From assembly GCA_905221605.1 (NCBI GenBank), contig CAJNDS010001101.1, positions 229,501 to 293,500 on the forward strand: a stretch of 64,000 nt of DNA, given 5' to 3'. Origin of the DNA: Symbiodinium natans. Taxonomy: Eukaryota > Sar > Dinophyceae > Suessiales > Symbiodiniaceae. Both the position numbers and the translations under genes were made by a program. Positions 17,891-29,175 of this stretch are shown piece after piece. How positions within the stretch are numbered: the first letter of the stretch is position 1; the number at the start of each line of letters is the position of its first letter. Under the pieces are notes generated by a model. The model was not told where the DNA came from and searched no databases. It was given only the letters and a program-made list of their open reading frames with translations.

Positions 17891-18318
17891 TTCGCGCGGT
17901 CTTGACTGCGTACGTGCGGAACTCGCCCACTCACATGTCTGACAGCATGTGGGGCATTGCAAAAGAATCCTTCTTGCCCCCATCCCCGTCCCTTAGCCCA
18001 CAGCCTAGCACCGAAATTATGGCCTGTTGGGGGCGACCCACTGAATTCTGAACCTTGCGGACCAAATCGACCCTAAAATTGTGGTTATATGATCATATAC
18101 CCTGGAATACTCGAATCTCTGATTCAGCTATGTGGACCATACACCTTTAAGGTTCATTTGGTCGGCAAGGAAGGTGCTGTTTGGGTGAAACCCTAAACCC
18201 TAAACCCTAAACCCTAAACCCTAAACCCTAAACCCTAAACCCTAAACCCCAAACAAACCCTAAACCGGTCACCAAAATTGGGATCATCCTTGGAGGGCTT
18301 GGGTGCGTAGAGCTGCAT
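17891..18318. other. Unique spacer with a CCCTAAA block
   Basis: 17891-18187 is unique with no recognised feature. 18188-18265 is a CCCTAAA block of about ten units. Confidence 0.6.
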
Positions 18319-18405
18319 TACCTTAAGAACCCCCAAAGCTACTGCTTTTCCAGGTTTCTATTCTGAAACCCCATATAGGATTACTAGGTGAAAAGTAGGG
18401 TTTGG
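18319..18405. mobile_element. MITE-like palindrome, family G-related
   Basis: CCTTAAGAACCCCCAAA is mirrored by TTTGGGTTCTTAAGG. The interior contains GAAACCCCATATAGGA, a family E end, suggesting one element inserted in the other. Confidence 0.5.
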
Positions 18406-19561
18406 GTTCTTAAGGCAGGGTTTAGTGTTTCGGGCTTAGGGCGATCTGCGGCAATCTCCGATGGGGAAAGGTTTACCCTCCCACAGTAAACTCTAAATCC
18501 AGACGAGGTTGCCCAGAAAAGTACAAGTGGTGCGCTTTGTTGCTTCGCGGGCTTGAAACGAAAAGCCCATCCTACCCTAAACCTAACCCTAATCCTAAAT
18601 CCTAAACCTTAAACCCCACCCCAAACCCACGCACCCCCTAAGACTTCAAGGACTTCAAGGGTGTTGCGGGGTTCTTTCCTGGCCCCTTGAAGTATCAGGG
18701 AGAAAGCAGTTGTTAAGTAGGGTGATTAAGTAGGAGAACACAAGTTAAGGTGCCCTTAGACCCTTAGAGGTACTTCTAGCTCTACTTTGTATCTGTACTG
18801 TGGGCGTAGGGTTCACAACCTCCCCGCATATAGGGTTAAGGGCATGTACGAAATGAGAGTGCACCAGATATGCCTGTGTGCAACATTTTGGCACATTGGG
18901 ATTGAATGACAACAAACCCTAACACCCTCTCCTGAACCTAACCTAAACCCTAAACCCTAAACCCTCCAACCCGGCACCCTCGCAAGCCCCTCTCCCTCTG
19001 CGGGCAAGTTGCGTGGCGACGCCCCCAGGCTCCCCACCCTCCTGGGCGGGTTAAGGGGCGCCGGGTTTAGCGTTGGGGTTCATAGAGTTTAAGGTTTAGG
19101 GTTTAGGGATCAGGGTCTAATGCTGAGGGTTGGGGTTTAGAGTTCTCAAGGTTCAGGGCATAAGGCTTCGGCTACCACAGGTACAGGGAGTGAGCACGCA
19201 GAACACTGCATTCAGTCGCTTGCCCATGCTTTTCACATGGCGCTTTCGGCAGCCAATCCTCAGAGCGTTGGATCCTAAAACGGGGTTTAGGGCTTAGGGT
19301 TTAGGGCTTAGAGGCTTCCGCTGGGAGCTCGGAGGGGTTTTCGGGGAGGAACGGGTCTACTGCAACCTGGACCCCAGACCGGCCCAGACCCCGAAAGCCA
19401 AGGCCAATGGGTCTCTCAACTCGAATCCAGCGCGTGCAGGCGATGACGTGGTAGCCCTTGCTCTGGACGACGCTGTAGCACGATGCCAGCAGCCGCTGGA
19501 GACGCTTGAGTTTCCATAGGCAGCAAAAAGCCTTCCTTGCAAGGAACTCGAGCTGGTGATG
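18406..19561. other. Non-coding stretch with scattered telomere-like units
   Basis: Small blocks lie at 18565-18615, 18946-18972, 19089-19140 and 19277-19313. No coding signal beyond short chance frames. Confidence 0.55.
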
Positions 19562-19829
19562 CCTAAACCCTAAACCCTAAACCCTAAACCCTAAACCCCA
19601 AACCCCAAACCCTAAACCCTAAACCCTACATCCTAAACCCCTAAACCCTGCTAAACTTTCCTCAGCGCTGTTGAAGGTGCCGCATGCCACCTCCAACAAC
19701 GTCAAGTTCCTGCATCCCAAAAGCTTAGACTGCCAGACCCCTGAACCCTAAACACCACACCCCAGAAGGGTTTAGGGTTTAGGGTTTAGGGTTTAGGGTT
19801 AAGGGTTTAGGGTTTAGGTTTTTTTGTCA
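19562..19829. repeat. Opposed telomere-type blocks
   Basis: CCCTAAA units lie at 19562-19650 and TTTAGGG units at 19768-19829, with 118 bases of unique DNA between. Confidence 0.85.
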
Positions 19830-20288
19830 TGCAATGACTCCCTTTCTCCAAGCAAGCCCGCCCATATAAGGGCATGGTTCAGGGTTTAGGGTTTAGGGAA
19901 ACTCCACACCCCAGAAGACTTATGTTCTCCGGGGGGGTGGGGGTTGTAGTTATAAGTAGAATTTCCAGGGGCGATAAGTATTACAGCTGAGGTTCCTGTA
20001 GGTTTCTATGGCCCCTCCATTTGGTAGACCAACTTTCCATTTCTGGATTTGTGGCCCAAGTACCCCTTATGAAAGCCCTTGGCTCCTGAGGAATCTCCAA
20101 GCCCTAGCCCGCTCAGCCCTGAACCCCCTGAACCCACACTCTAATCAATGAGTTCTAAACTTCTAGACCCTCACCCCCCGGAAAACCCCGAAACACCGAC
20201 ACCACCAAGCCCCAAAACCCCTCAAACCCTTGACCCTACACCCTGAACCCGGACTACTGACCACTGAATCGCTACGCCCCCAAAACCC
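19830..20288. other. Unique non-coding spacer
   Basis: Contains a short TTTAGGG trace at 19878-19900, a G tract near 19930 and CCCTGAACC-like text. Nothing else recognised. Confidence 0.5.
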
Positions 20289-20444
20289 TACTTGAAGGTT
20301 CATGGTACTTACTAACCAATTATAACTGTACTTATAACCCTACTTATAATACCCCCCAAAGGGCCTTATAGGGGTTATCCCAATTATAAGTAGGGTTATA
20401 AGCCCAGTTATAGTTGGTTAGTAAGTACCATGAACCCTCAAGTA
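20289..20444. mobile_element. MITE-like palindrome, family C (best-preserved copy)
   Basis: The left arm starts TACTTGAAGGTTCATGGTAC and runs through TTACTAACCAATTATAACTG. The right arm ends GTACCATGAACCCTCAAGTA. Both ends carry TA. The centre has paired CCCTACTTATAA and TTATAAGTAGGG. Full inverted arms are about 65 bases. Confidence 0.8.
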
Positions 20445-21006
20445 AACACAAAACCCTAAACCCACCGAGTCACTGGGGCCCAGTTCCGGTTTGGGCCACA
20501 GAAGGCCAGAGCGTAGTCTCGCACGCGCGCAGGGAAGCCTGCGGTTTCGGGTTTGAGGATTTAGGGCTTAGGGTTAGAAGTGTTTAGGGTTTCTGGGCTT
20601 TGGGGCTCAGGATTTAGGGTTAGAAGGGCCGGACCCCAGTCACCTACGAGTGTAGGCTGCACTTCTTGCTTGCTGCTTCGCAGGGTTTGCAGGGCACACC
20701 ACAAACAGTAAACATCTATCAAAAGCAAGCAAATGATTATGAAGGTTAGTGCAATGGAAAAATAGTACAGCAATGATCCGCAACAGTGGTACTGGCGATT
20801 CCATGATCATAGCAGTCATGGGGCATAGACTGACTGAGGTTTTATAGGCAGGGCCTAGGGCGTCGGGTTGAGGGGTTTAGGGTTGTGGATTGAGGTCTTC
20901 GAGCTGCTTGTTGGATTGGGAGCGCAATGTATCACGCATAGGTTATAGACTCAAGAGTAACCTGGGAGCAAAAGAGGGTGGCTTGTGAGGGAACTTCCTT
21001 TTTTGT
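20445..21006. other. Non-coding spacer
   Basis: TTTAGGG-like traces near 20560-20625 and 20865-20890. No gene or structured repeat recognised. Confidence 0.5.
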
Positions 21007-21114
21007 ACTAGTTGTTAAGAACCCAAAAAAACAACAAAAAAATAAAATGCTCGCTCTTATAAGGGCAATATAGGGATGTTTGTTTTTATTGTCTAAGGGT
21101 TCTTAAGCAACTAG
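21007..21114. mobile_element. MITE-like palindrome, family G (copy)
   Basis: CTAGTTGTTAAGAACCC at the left pairs with GGGTTCTTAAGCAACTAG at the right. The A-rich left interior mirrors a T-rich right interior. Sister copy at 33759. Confidence 0.7.
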
Positions 21115-21234
21115 TTTGGTAGGGATTGAAGAACAACCCGGACAAGACGCCACGAAGCTCCGGGTCATCGAGACGCCCTCGTAGCCTGAGAGCAGTCTTC
21201 TTGGGTCCAGGATTCAGAGTTCGGAGTTGAGGGA

Positions 21235-21330
21235 TAGCCCTAAACCCCAAACCCCAAACCCTAAACCCCAAACCCGAAACCCTAAACCCCAAACCCTAAA
21301 CCCCAAACCCCAAACCCTAAACCCTAAACC
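21235..21330 (-). repeat. CCCTAAA/CCCCAAA block
   Basis: CCCTAAA alternates with CCCCAAA and CCCGAAA variants, unlike the pure arrays elsewhere. Confidence 0.85.
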
Positions 21331-22323
21331 CTGAACCTTTAGGAGAAGGATTCGACGAGTCTTCGGCTTCTAGGACTTTCGTGCGGAGTTGAAGGCTCTG
21401 TCTGGAGCAGTCCGCCCTTATACCGCTACGCCCACACCCGGAAGACAGGGTGTAAGGGTTTAGGGTTTAGGGTCGAGGTTTCTTGTTTAGGGTTTAGGGT
21501 TTGGGGTTTAGGGCTTAGGGTTTAGAGATTAGGGCTTCGGTAGAGGGTTCAGTTCCGCAGCCCTAAACCCTGATCCCCCTCTAAACCTTCTGAATATAAA
21601 CCCGATTCGATCCGAAGCCTGTGTACCCTAAACCCTAAACGCCCCAACCCAGGCCTACTTTGCTAAGCTAGGATTGCCCTTAAAACATCATCCTCTTAAA
21701 CCCAATACAGGAACATACGAAATATTCTAGGACCCTACCCAAAGAGCCCTTTGCACCCCTTCATTACAGAACATACCTTACATCATGTAAAGGATGCCTG
21801 TACACAAAATAAGGTCTATTCCTCAACTAAGTGGTGTAAAGCTTAGGGTTTTGGGGTTTTGGGTCTGCTACAGTGTCAAGCAGCTGCGGAATGCTGTTGG
21901 AGCCGAATCCAAAGACCGCTTCTGCTGCCATGGCGACAAAATGGGCTTGGATACGCCTAGGGTTAAAGGGCCTAGGGTTGTAGGGTTTAGGGCCTAGGGT
22001 TGAAGGGCTTAGGGCTTAGGTTGTTAGAGCTGCAGGACTTGAGGACTTTGTGTTTTTAGGCTTTACCACTGTTTGCTTCAGGGCCCCCGAACACAAGAAA
22101 TAATCATCCCTATAAGGGCAATGAGGGGATTTTAAGGTATGTATGTTTTTTTTTTTTTTTTGGGGGGGGGGGGGGGGCATTCTTAGGCAAATGCTACTTA
22201 TGAGGTTCAGAAGTTGCTTCCGGATACCCCTAAACCCCCAAACCCTAAACCCTAAACCCAAGCCCCAAACCCCAAAGTTTGGTTGGCTGTACCAACATGG
22301 GACTCTACTGGGATCCGTGGACC
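21331..22323. other. Non-coding stretch with half-elements
   Basis: TTTAGGG units at 21450-21550 and 21958-22020, CCCTAAA-like units at 22228-22275. 21737-21800 is a half copy of family A (TACCCAAAGAGCCC to the centre). 22050-22192 resembles family G, interrupted by T17 and G16 runs at about 22146-22178. Confidence 0.55.
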
Positions 22324-22472
22324 TACTTGCAAGTTCGTGGTACTTATTAGCCAACTTCTAACTGTACTATATAACTTTACTTATAACCATATCTTGGCAC
22401 CTAGGGGGCTTATAAGTGGGTTTTTTTAGTACAATCATAATTGGTTGTTAAGTACCATGAGACTCCAAGTAC
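22324..22472. mobile_element. MITE-like palindrome, family C (copy)
   Basis: TACTTGCAAGTTCGTGGTAC on the left, GTACCATGAGACTCCAAGTA on the right; the interior is diverged and contains a T7 run. Confidence 0.7.
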
Positions 22473-23002
22473 AGGTCAGCCAGAACCCAACTTTCTTGCA
22501 CACGTGGATTTGGGCATTGGCGAATACTCCTCACGTCGAACCTAACCTTGCTGATGGCTGGTTCGAGCCCGATGTCTCTCCGGGCCCGAATTGTGGGTCC
22601 TGCGAAAGAATCTTCCTCGTCATTTGGGTAGAAGGCCATCATTTAGAAACGACCCCACATCTGAACTCCTCAAGCCCCGAAGTACATCTGAACATCCAAG
22701 AACCGAAAACAACGAACGCTCTCCACCCCTAAGCCCTATGAACGCCAACAGCCCAAAGACAGGCTGGTCTGCACTCACCCTCCCGGCCCGCCCATCCGCC
22801 AAGCGTTGGGGTATTCGCAGTCGTGGTTTAGGGTTTAGGGTTTAAGGGTGACCGTTTGCTAGGCTTGTTTCCATACACTGTGATTCCAGTTATAGATAGC
22901 TCAGTTGCCCAGTGAAGATGACACATGGGCTTTATCAAGGGTCCGAGACCCTAATCCCGAAAGCCTGGACCTTAAACCCTATAAGCCCATAAGCCTAAAC
23001 CC
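22473..23002. other. Unique spacer
   Basis: One short TTTAGGG block at 22826-22848. Frames of up to about 95 codons cross this region but show no recognisable protein features, so I do not call genes. Confidence 0.45.
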
Positions 23003-23125
23003 TACAGGGTGGGGCCCCCTAGTTATAAGTAGAGTTATAAGGGCCCTAAATTGGGTTATAAGGACCCTAAGTTAGGTTATAAGTCCCTTAACTACAGTTA
23101 GTATAGCAAGGGGGCCCCACCCTGT
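23003..23125. mobile_element. Single palindromic element with GC-rich ends
   Basis: TACAGGGTGGGGCCCCCT at the left is the exact mirror of AGGGGGCCCCACCCTGTA at the right, again with TA outermost. The interior has four GGTTATAAG-type repeats. No second copy noticed. Confidence 0.65.
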
Positions 23126-23427
23126 AAATCCTAGACCCAAAAAACAAAAGGGACGGGTCGGTTTACACTGGGCCTTCTCGATGGTCATGAACGAAACATA
23201 CTATGGTTCAAGACTAGGGCTTAGGACTTAAAGCTTAGCGTCCAGTAGATATGTAATCTTTTTGGGTCCCTCTCCAAATTCAGTCCCGCAATTCTTGGAG
23301 TTTCCCAAACGCGGCACCGCCATTTTCAGAACTGACCACTGACATTATGCTGGGACGAATCCTATGGCCAAGACATCCGTAAACCCCTAGGTTGGGCCGT
23401 TAAAACTGCCTGAAGAAAATCTCCTGA
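23126..23427. other. Unique spacer, nothing recognised
   Basis: Unique sequence with no reading frame, telomere block or inverted repeat of note. Confidence 0.4.
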
Positions 23428-23535
23428 ATACAACCCTCTGAACCCTCTGAACCCTCTGAACCCTCTGAACCCTCTGAACCCTCTGAACCCTCTGAACCCT
23501 AAACCCTCTGAAACCTAAACCCTAAACCCTAAAAC
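23428..23535 (-). repeat. CCCTCTGAA nine-base array passing into CCCTAAA
   Basis: About eight tandem copies of CCCTCTGAA, then CCCTAAA units. The nine-base variant has expanded locally. Confidence 0.85.
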
Positions 23536-23848
23536 ACAACACACCCCTAGGCCAAGACGTCCAAACTCTCAGAACGCAACAAGCTCAAGACAGCACCACG
23601 GCGGCTAAGAGAGGCATTTCAGGGTGTGTGGTTCATTTAGGGTTTTGGTTCTTTCTGGGGGGGTTCAGTGTTTTGCTTGGTTGCGCAGTAACCATAGTGG
23701 AATAAGGGTACCATTGTCGGGATTGGTCACTTATACAAGGCACGTTCCACCAGAACCCCAAAAAGGGTCAAAAGGGCACCAAACAGCTACCCAGTTCGGG
23801 TCGGCGAAGATAGGGGTTGGGGTGACACATCCCTTCAGTCCTGAAGCC
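23536..23848. other. Unique spacer
   Basis: No telomere block. A 75-codon frame at 23624-23851 shows no features I recognise. Confidence 0.4.
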
Positions 23849-23962
23849 TAAATTGGAGGTTCAGGGTACTCATAACCCCAATCATAACTGGACTTCTGAG
23901 CCCTAAGTAGGCTATGAGTAGACTTATAAAATTGGCTTGGTAAGTACCCATGAAGCTCCAAG
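23849..23962. mobile_element. Diverged family C MITE
   Basis: GGAGGTTCAGGGTACTCATA on the left, TTGGTAAGTACCCATGAAGC on the right; the arms match only in part. Confidence 0.5.
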
Positions 23963-24028
23963 AGGAACCTTAGGGAAGCTTCGGGAGCCTTAGGGAGTCG
24001 TAGGGAGTGTTAGGGAATTATCTGTTGT

Positions 24029-24260
24029 TACACACACACACACACACACACACACCCCTTGAAGCCCCCTCCCTTAAGAACCCAAAAAGGGAAGATGTAG
24101 GAGGGCTGCAAACGTGGCTTGGCGACGCTTCGCTCAGTCCGATGAAGATCTTCGTGACACCCTGGCTTGGGCTTCGCAGACTAGGATGGCCCCTTCCTGA
24201 GTATGATCCTATTAAACCCAAGAAGGGTCTAGGGTTTAGGGTTTAGGGTTTAGGGTTTAG
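24029..24260. repeat. CA microsatellite and a TTTAGGG block
   Basis: About 13 CA units at 24029-24054; TTTAGGG units at 24226-24260; unique sequence between. Confidence 0.75.
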
Positions 24261-25030
24261 CGTCTATAATGTGCCACGGGCCTACTGCGTAGAGGGTTTG
24301 GGCTTTGTTGGGGATTTGTCATTGTAGAGCTTCAGTGGTTTCACACTAAACCCAAAAAAACAGGGGCTAGGGGCGGCTAGGGTTGACCTGCATGGATACC
24401 CTCAACCCTACTCCCTAGTCGTCCTCGCCCTAAACTCTGGGGCTCAGGGTTTGGGGTCCAGAGTAAGGTGCACCTCGCCCCTATACACTTCCTAAGCCCT
24501 TAGCACTCTACATCCTTCGACAGCCCAAACACTAAACGTCCTAAACCTCTGAACCCTAAACCAGAGTACTACAGGCAAGGTACTAAGTGGGGGGTGCTTC
24601 GGGTGTACTCTAAACCCCAAACCTAAACCCTAAGCCCTAAACCCTAAACCCTAAACCCTAAACCCCAAAGCCTAAACCCTAACCCTAAACCCTAAACCCA
24701 CTGCTCGACATCGCAAACCCTGCCATTAACTAGGGCTTGATTGCGGGCTAGGGCCACTGGGCTTCAGGGTTCACCCTAAACCCGAAACCCGAAACCGAAA
24801 CCCTAAACCCTAAACCCAAACCCAAAACCCTTAAATAAAACCCTAAACCCTGAACTGTTCAATACGTTTTCATTAGGGTTTAGGGTTTGCGTGCAGTACC
24901 CGTAGTTTTCTGAGCACGCGACGATTGCAACTACAATGTAGACAAGCTGTAGCTACAGTCCCACCCAGAGAGCCTCATGGCCCTAAACCCTAAACGGGTT
25001 CGGGGTTAGGGTTTAGGGTTTAGGGTGATT
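24261..25030. repeat. Telomere-like blocks with short spacers
   Basis: CCCTAAA-type blocks lie at 24612-24700 and 24776-24855, and a TTTAGGG block at 25003-25025. The 24776 block is rich in CCCGAAA and CCCAAAA variants. The rest is unique. Confidence 0.7.
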
Positions 25031-25901
25031 ACCTCAAGTCAACAGAAGGCGTATAAGGTATATTCCTTGGTTTGGGGCGTTTGGGGTTCTTTCAGGCTTC
25101 GGGGCTTTAGGGTATCACGATTTTCCGAATTTGGCCCTTAAAACCCTCGAAGATTCCTAATAAGATCCTCTTGAACCCAATAAGGGAGAAGATAAAATGT
25201 CAGGGCCTACATAGGGCAGGAGCGTTTCACTCATTTTGGGATTGCGTGGCGTAGCCCAACACCCCTTGCCTCATCTGGGTGGCTGTAGATCTTGGGGTAG
25301 CAGTGGATGCCGGTCGGGCTAAAGTAATACTCCTGGCAACACGAATGGGGCGCATTCAGGGAAAACTGGAAAACCCTCATCGCCATAACAACAACTAACA
25401 AGAAGAAATGCAAGAATTAAACGAACTCAAAAAATCCTAAATGCAGTTATAACCCCCAAGCCCTAAAGCCTACACCCTAAACCCAGTAAATACTGTTCTT
25501 GGTGCGTCTTTGACTATGCGGCGGCGCATTTCAAAGCTATCTCTCTCTCTCTCTCTATCTCTCTCAAGCCTACACCCTAAACCCACTAAATACTGTTCTA
25601 AACGCTTTAAAAATCAAGTATCAAACATAACAAAGGTGGGCCCGAGACCGACAGCCATCACGAATGCCAGGGTTAAGGGAGTCGGGCCTAGAACCTCAGG
25701 GTTCGGGGCCTTCAGAATTATGGGGTTTGAGGGGTTACGATCGTACAAATGCAAAGGGACCATAAGGAGACAATGTGAGTAGTTATTCCGAATCCTAGTT
25801 TAGGGCCTAGAACCTCAGGGCCCTAGGATTTAGAGCCCAAGGCTTGAGGGAAGAGGTTGGAGTTCTAGAACTGGAACTTAAGGGCTTAGAGGTGCTCGAA
25901 C
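25031..25901. other. Non-coding stretch with small direct repeats
   Basis: AAGCCTACACCCTAAACCCA followed by TAAATACTGTTCT occurs twice (about 25465 and 25566), separated by a CT microsatellite (25540-25565). GGCCTAGAACCTCAGGG occurs at about 25685 and 25804. Confidence 0.6.
25743..25797. repeat. Dispersed repeat, family J (copy 1)
   Basis: TGCAAAGGGACCATAAGGAG with AGTAGTTATTCC matches 55207-55262 closely. Too little sequence is shared to classify. Confidence 0.5.
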
Positions 25902-26035
25902 TTAGGGTTCAGGGTTCAGGGTTCAGGGTTCAGGTTTAGGGTTTAGGGTTTAGGGTTTAGGGTTTAGGGTTTAGGGTTTAGGGTTTAGGGTTTAGGGTTT
26001 AGGGTTTAGGGTTTAGAGTTCAGGGTTCAGGGTTC
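25902..26035 (+). repeat. TTTAGGG block flanked by GGGTTCA variants
   Basis: Twelve TTTAGGG units, with TTCAGGG variants on both edges, giving a symmetrical variant-pure-variant layout. Confidence 0.9.
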
Positions 26036-27068
26036 TGCCCGACACATGGTGCTCAAGCAGCTAGAGACCCCAAATCCACTACGCGTGTTGCCCCCAATCC
26101 CTGCGACTCTCCAAACCTGGCACTCATCTTCAGGGTCTAGGGTAAACCCGAAACTCCAAATCTACGACCTATAAACTTCCGACTCTTGGCTTCGTGCGAT
26201 AGCCGACACTTAAGCTAACCTATTCTTAAGGCTCACAGCTTTAGGGGGCTTAGGGGTGCTTGGGGTTAGGGATTTAGTGTCTAGAGCTTGCTGTGACATG
26301 AAAAAGGCTGTGATGGCGTGATATGCGAAGAGCAGCCATGGCCCGATAGCGGAGGGCCATCTAAGGCTTTTATCCCAACCCACGGCGACCTATATTTCCT
26401 TCTAGGGTTTAGGCCTAAGCTCATGCCAACAGCCCACCTTCCAAAACTCCGTTTAAGGGCGGGGGTCCGAGGGCGGTTCCAGGCCCAGAGTTCCACCCAA
26501 AAAACAACTGGAGGCGCCCTGGTCCGTGGGCACGCTGCGGCGAGGCCGGACCTTCCTGGCCTGAGACCCTTGGTGCAAGGGTGGGCCGGAGAAGGACAAG
26601 AACGGCGTCCGGTACCGGGCCCATCGCGGGTGCTACCGACCTCCAAACTGGCGAACGACCTGGCTCGGCGTGCACCATCGAGGTCGAGGGCTTCAGTGCC
26701 CCCCCCCCCCACTGTAGGGGGGCGGCCTACGCCTTGAGTTTAGGGTTCCGGGCATTGGGGATAAATACCTTCACGAGGATATTTGAGGTATCTTCAGCGG
26801 TCAAGGTACTGAGCTCCCCCTTGGCAAGTTCTCTTCCCGGGAACTCAGGCTCGAAAACCCTGAAGCCTAAATCTCTACACCCTAAACCCTTAACCCTAAA
26901 CCCTAAACCCTAAATTCCGAAACCCCAGATCCCTAAACCCCAAGCATGCCCAAGCCCAGAAGCTAAGTCTCAACCCTCATCTCCTCCCCTCGAGCCCCGC
27001 AACCGGAACCCCTAAGTCCCCTGCAAACGCTGAGCCCAAACCTGAACAACACCCCTACACGAGGTGTA
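26036..27068. other. GC-rich unique stretch
   Basis: 26330-26720 is GC-rich and has overlapping open frames on both strands (139-143 codons). None looks like a known protein and none starts or ends sensibly. A short C tract lies near 26700. CCCTAAA traces at 26877-26915. Confidence 0.4.
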
Positions 27069-27456
27069 GGGTTTAGGGTTTAGGGTTTAGGGTTTCGGGT
27101 TGAGGGGTTTGAGGGGTTGAGGGTTTAGGGGCTTAGGGCTTTGTCTATTTAGGGTTAGCGGGCTGTGATTGCTTTCCTTCACTCCTTACCAAACTTCTGG
27201 GCTTACCCCCAACCCTAAACCCTAAACCCTAAACCCTAAACCCTAAACCCTAAACCCTAAACCCTAAACCCTTAGAGTTAAGAGTCATTATTGGGGCTCT
27301 TGGGCCCTGTCGATGGTGGAGAGCGCCTCCCCAGCTATCAGCACTGAGCTGTGGTAGCCGGCCAGGCCCCTGACATCTCTTCACGCTCAACTGGTTTAGG
27401 GTTTAGGGTTTAGGGTTTAGGGTTTAGGGTTTAGGGTTTAGGGTTTAGGGTTTAGG
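27069..27456. repeat. Three telomere-type blocks of alternating orientation
   Basis: TTTAGGG at 27069-27135, CCCTAAA at 27210-27272, TTTAGGG at 27392-27456, with unique spacers of about 75 and 120 bases. Confidence 0.85.
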
Positions 27457-27459
27457 AAT

Positions 27460-27565
27460 CGGGGGTTTCCGAAATAGGGGTACCCTTTTTGGGGTCCTTG
27501 TAAGGGGATTTGTTCTATTTGAGGTATAACAGGGGCGCACCCTCATCTTCAAAAACACCCGTTTA
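27460..27565. mobile_element. MITE-like palindrome, family E (copy)
   Basis: GGGGGTTTCCGAAATAGGGG begins immediately after a TTTAGGG array; the diverged right arm ends near CACCCGTTTAGGG, again a telomere-type junction. Confidence 0.55.
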
Positions 27566-28452
27566 GGGTTTAGGGCTTTATTTACGAGGCACAGGCACTG
27601 AAGCTCTCTTGCTGCTTCTTCTTGTAAACCAACCAAGATCTTCATATTGGCGCCCTCTGTTCAATGACCGTGGGCAAGTCTTGACGCGGATACGAACGCA
27701 AAGTTTGCCGACACTCAACCTTTCCAAAACCCCCTCCAGTTCCAGGGCCAGGGTGGGGGGGGGGGGGGGGTACTTCGGGATTGGCGGGGTCCCCAACCCT
27801 ATCAGCCCGAAAAGGGCGGGGTCGGGTTTATTTAGGGCTTTTTGAGGTTTTGAAGTTTGGTTCCCTATAAGCTCTGAAAAGGGCGGGGAAGTTTTGTTTA
27901 GCGCTTAGGGCTTTTGGAGGTTTTTGAAGTTTGGTTTGTTTCTAGGTGTTTGTTTAAAGTTTGGGGCTTGTGTTTTTTTGCTTTAAGGTTTTGGGCTTTG
28001 GGGCTTTTAGGTATTTTATGGGTGGAGTGCCTTACCGCAGCGTTTCCAACAACCCAAAACTTGAGACTCCCGGAACCTTCCTAAGACCCCCTGAAACCCC
28101 CTGGACCCCGCTGTAAATCTTAATCTTTTCTTCAGACTTCGGAGGTCAGGAAAGCCCCTGCAAGCAATTGAGTTTTGGCCTAAACCTAAACACTAAAAGG
28201 GAATAGGTTTGGGTGGCTTTGCCGCCTCAGACGGCGTGGGAGAAGCAATGAAAGGCCCTCCACAATCGGGCCATAGCCGCTCTTCGCACCTGACGCAGCT
28301 TTCGAGCCTGTTCTGCATCCCAACCTTCACAGCATCTGCGCCCTGCTGCAGCAAACCCTGAACCCTAAACCCTGAACAACGAGCCTAGATCCTGCACGCG
28401 AGGCTGATCTTTTGAGGGATCGATGGAGTTGAGGGTTTGGGGGTTAAGGGTC
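27566..28452. other. Non-coding stretch
   Basis: A G14 tract lies at about 27757-27770. GTTTGGTTCCCTATAAGC and GAAAAGGGCGGG-type phrases repeat between 27800 and 27960 (TTTTGAAGTTTGGTT at 27847 and again near 27923). No gene recognised. Confidence 0.45.
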
Positions 28453-29175
28453 TACACCCTAAACCCTAAACCCTAAACCCAAAACCCTAAACCCTAAACC
28501 CTAGAAGCCCTGAAGGCGCCTCATTCCTCCAATCGGAGACACAGCCAACTCAACCTCATGGCCTCTGGTGCGACTCTTTGCTTTTAAGGTTTAGGGTTTA
28601 GGGTTTAGATTTTAGGGTTGAGGGTTGAGGGTTGAGGGTGGAGTCGAGGCTTTTGGGAGCATGGTTGACATTGAAAGGGTTGGCGCTATCTCGGCCTCAG
28701 GCCCTCCAGCTTAGACCAGCCCGGCTTCAGGCACTCGAGGCGGGTCTGCTTAGGGTTTAGGGTTTAGGGTTTAGGGTTTAGGGTTTAGGGTTTAGGGTTT
28801 AGGGTTTAGGGTTTATCAAATGGGAGCCAGGGGCCTGGCGGGAATAGGGTTCAGGTCTTCATGGTGGGCCCTGCTGAGGACCCAAACCACACAAACAATC
28901 AAGACGCCAAACCGGCGACCAATTTTTTGATGGCTCAAAGAACCCTAAACCCTAAACCCCAAACGCTAAACCCGAAACCAAATCCCGAAACCCTAAACCC
29001 TAAACCCTAAACCCTGAACCCTAAACAAAACGGATCGACTCATGAGCCCTGAACTCAAATGTGGACCTCCATCTTAGGGTTGCAGATTGAGGGGTTGGGG
29101 CTTGGGATTCGGGTTCAGGGTTTAGGGCTTAGGGCAAGGGTTTAGGGTTTAGGCTTAGGTTTAGGGCTTAGGGTA
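28453..29175. repeat. Series of telomere-type blocks
   Basis: CCCTAAA at 28453-28502, TTTAGGG with GGGTTGA variants at 28590-28640, TTTAGGG at 28748-28815, CCCTAAA at 28943-29030, TTTAGGG with CTTAGGG variants at 29095-29175. Confidence 0.85.

Noticed and set aside
22550-22600. tRNA-like GGTTCGAGCCC
   Set aside because: No matching acceptor or anticodon stem around it.
26281-26913. Overlapping GC-rich frames on both strands
   Set aside because: Openness on both strands is expected from GC-rich sequence; no domain, start context or continuity.
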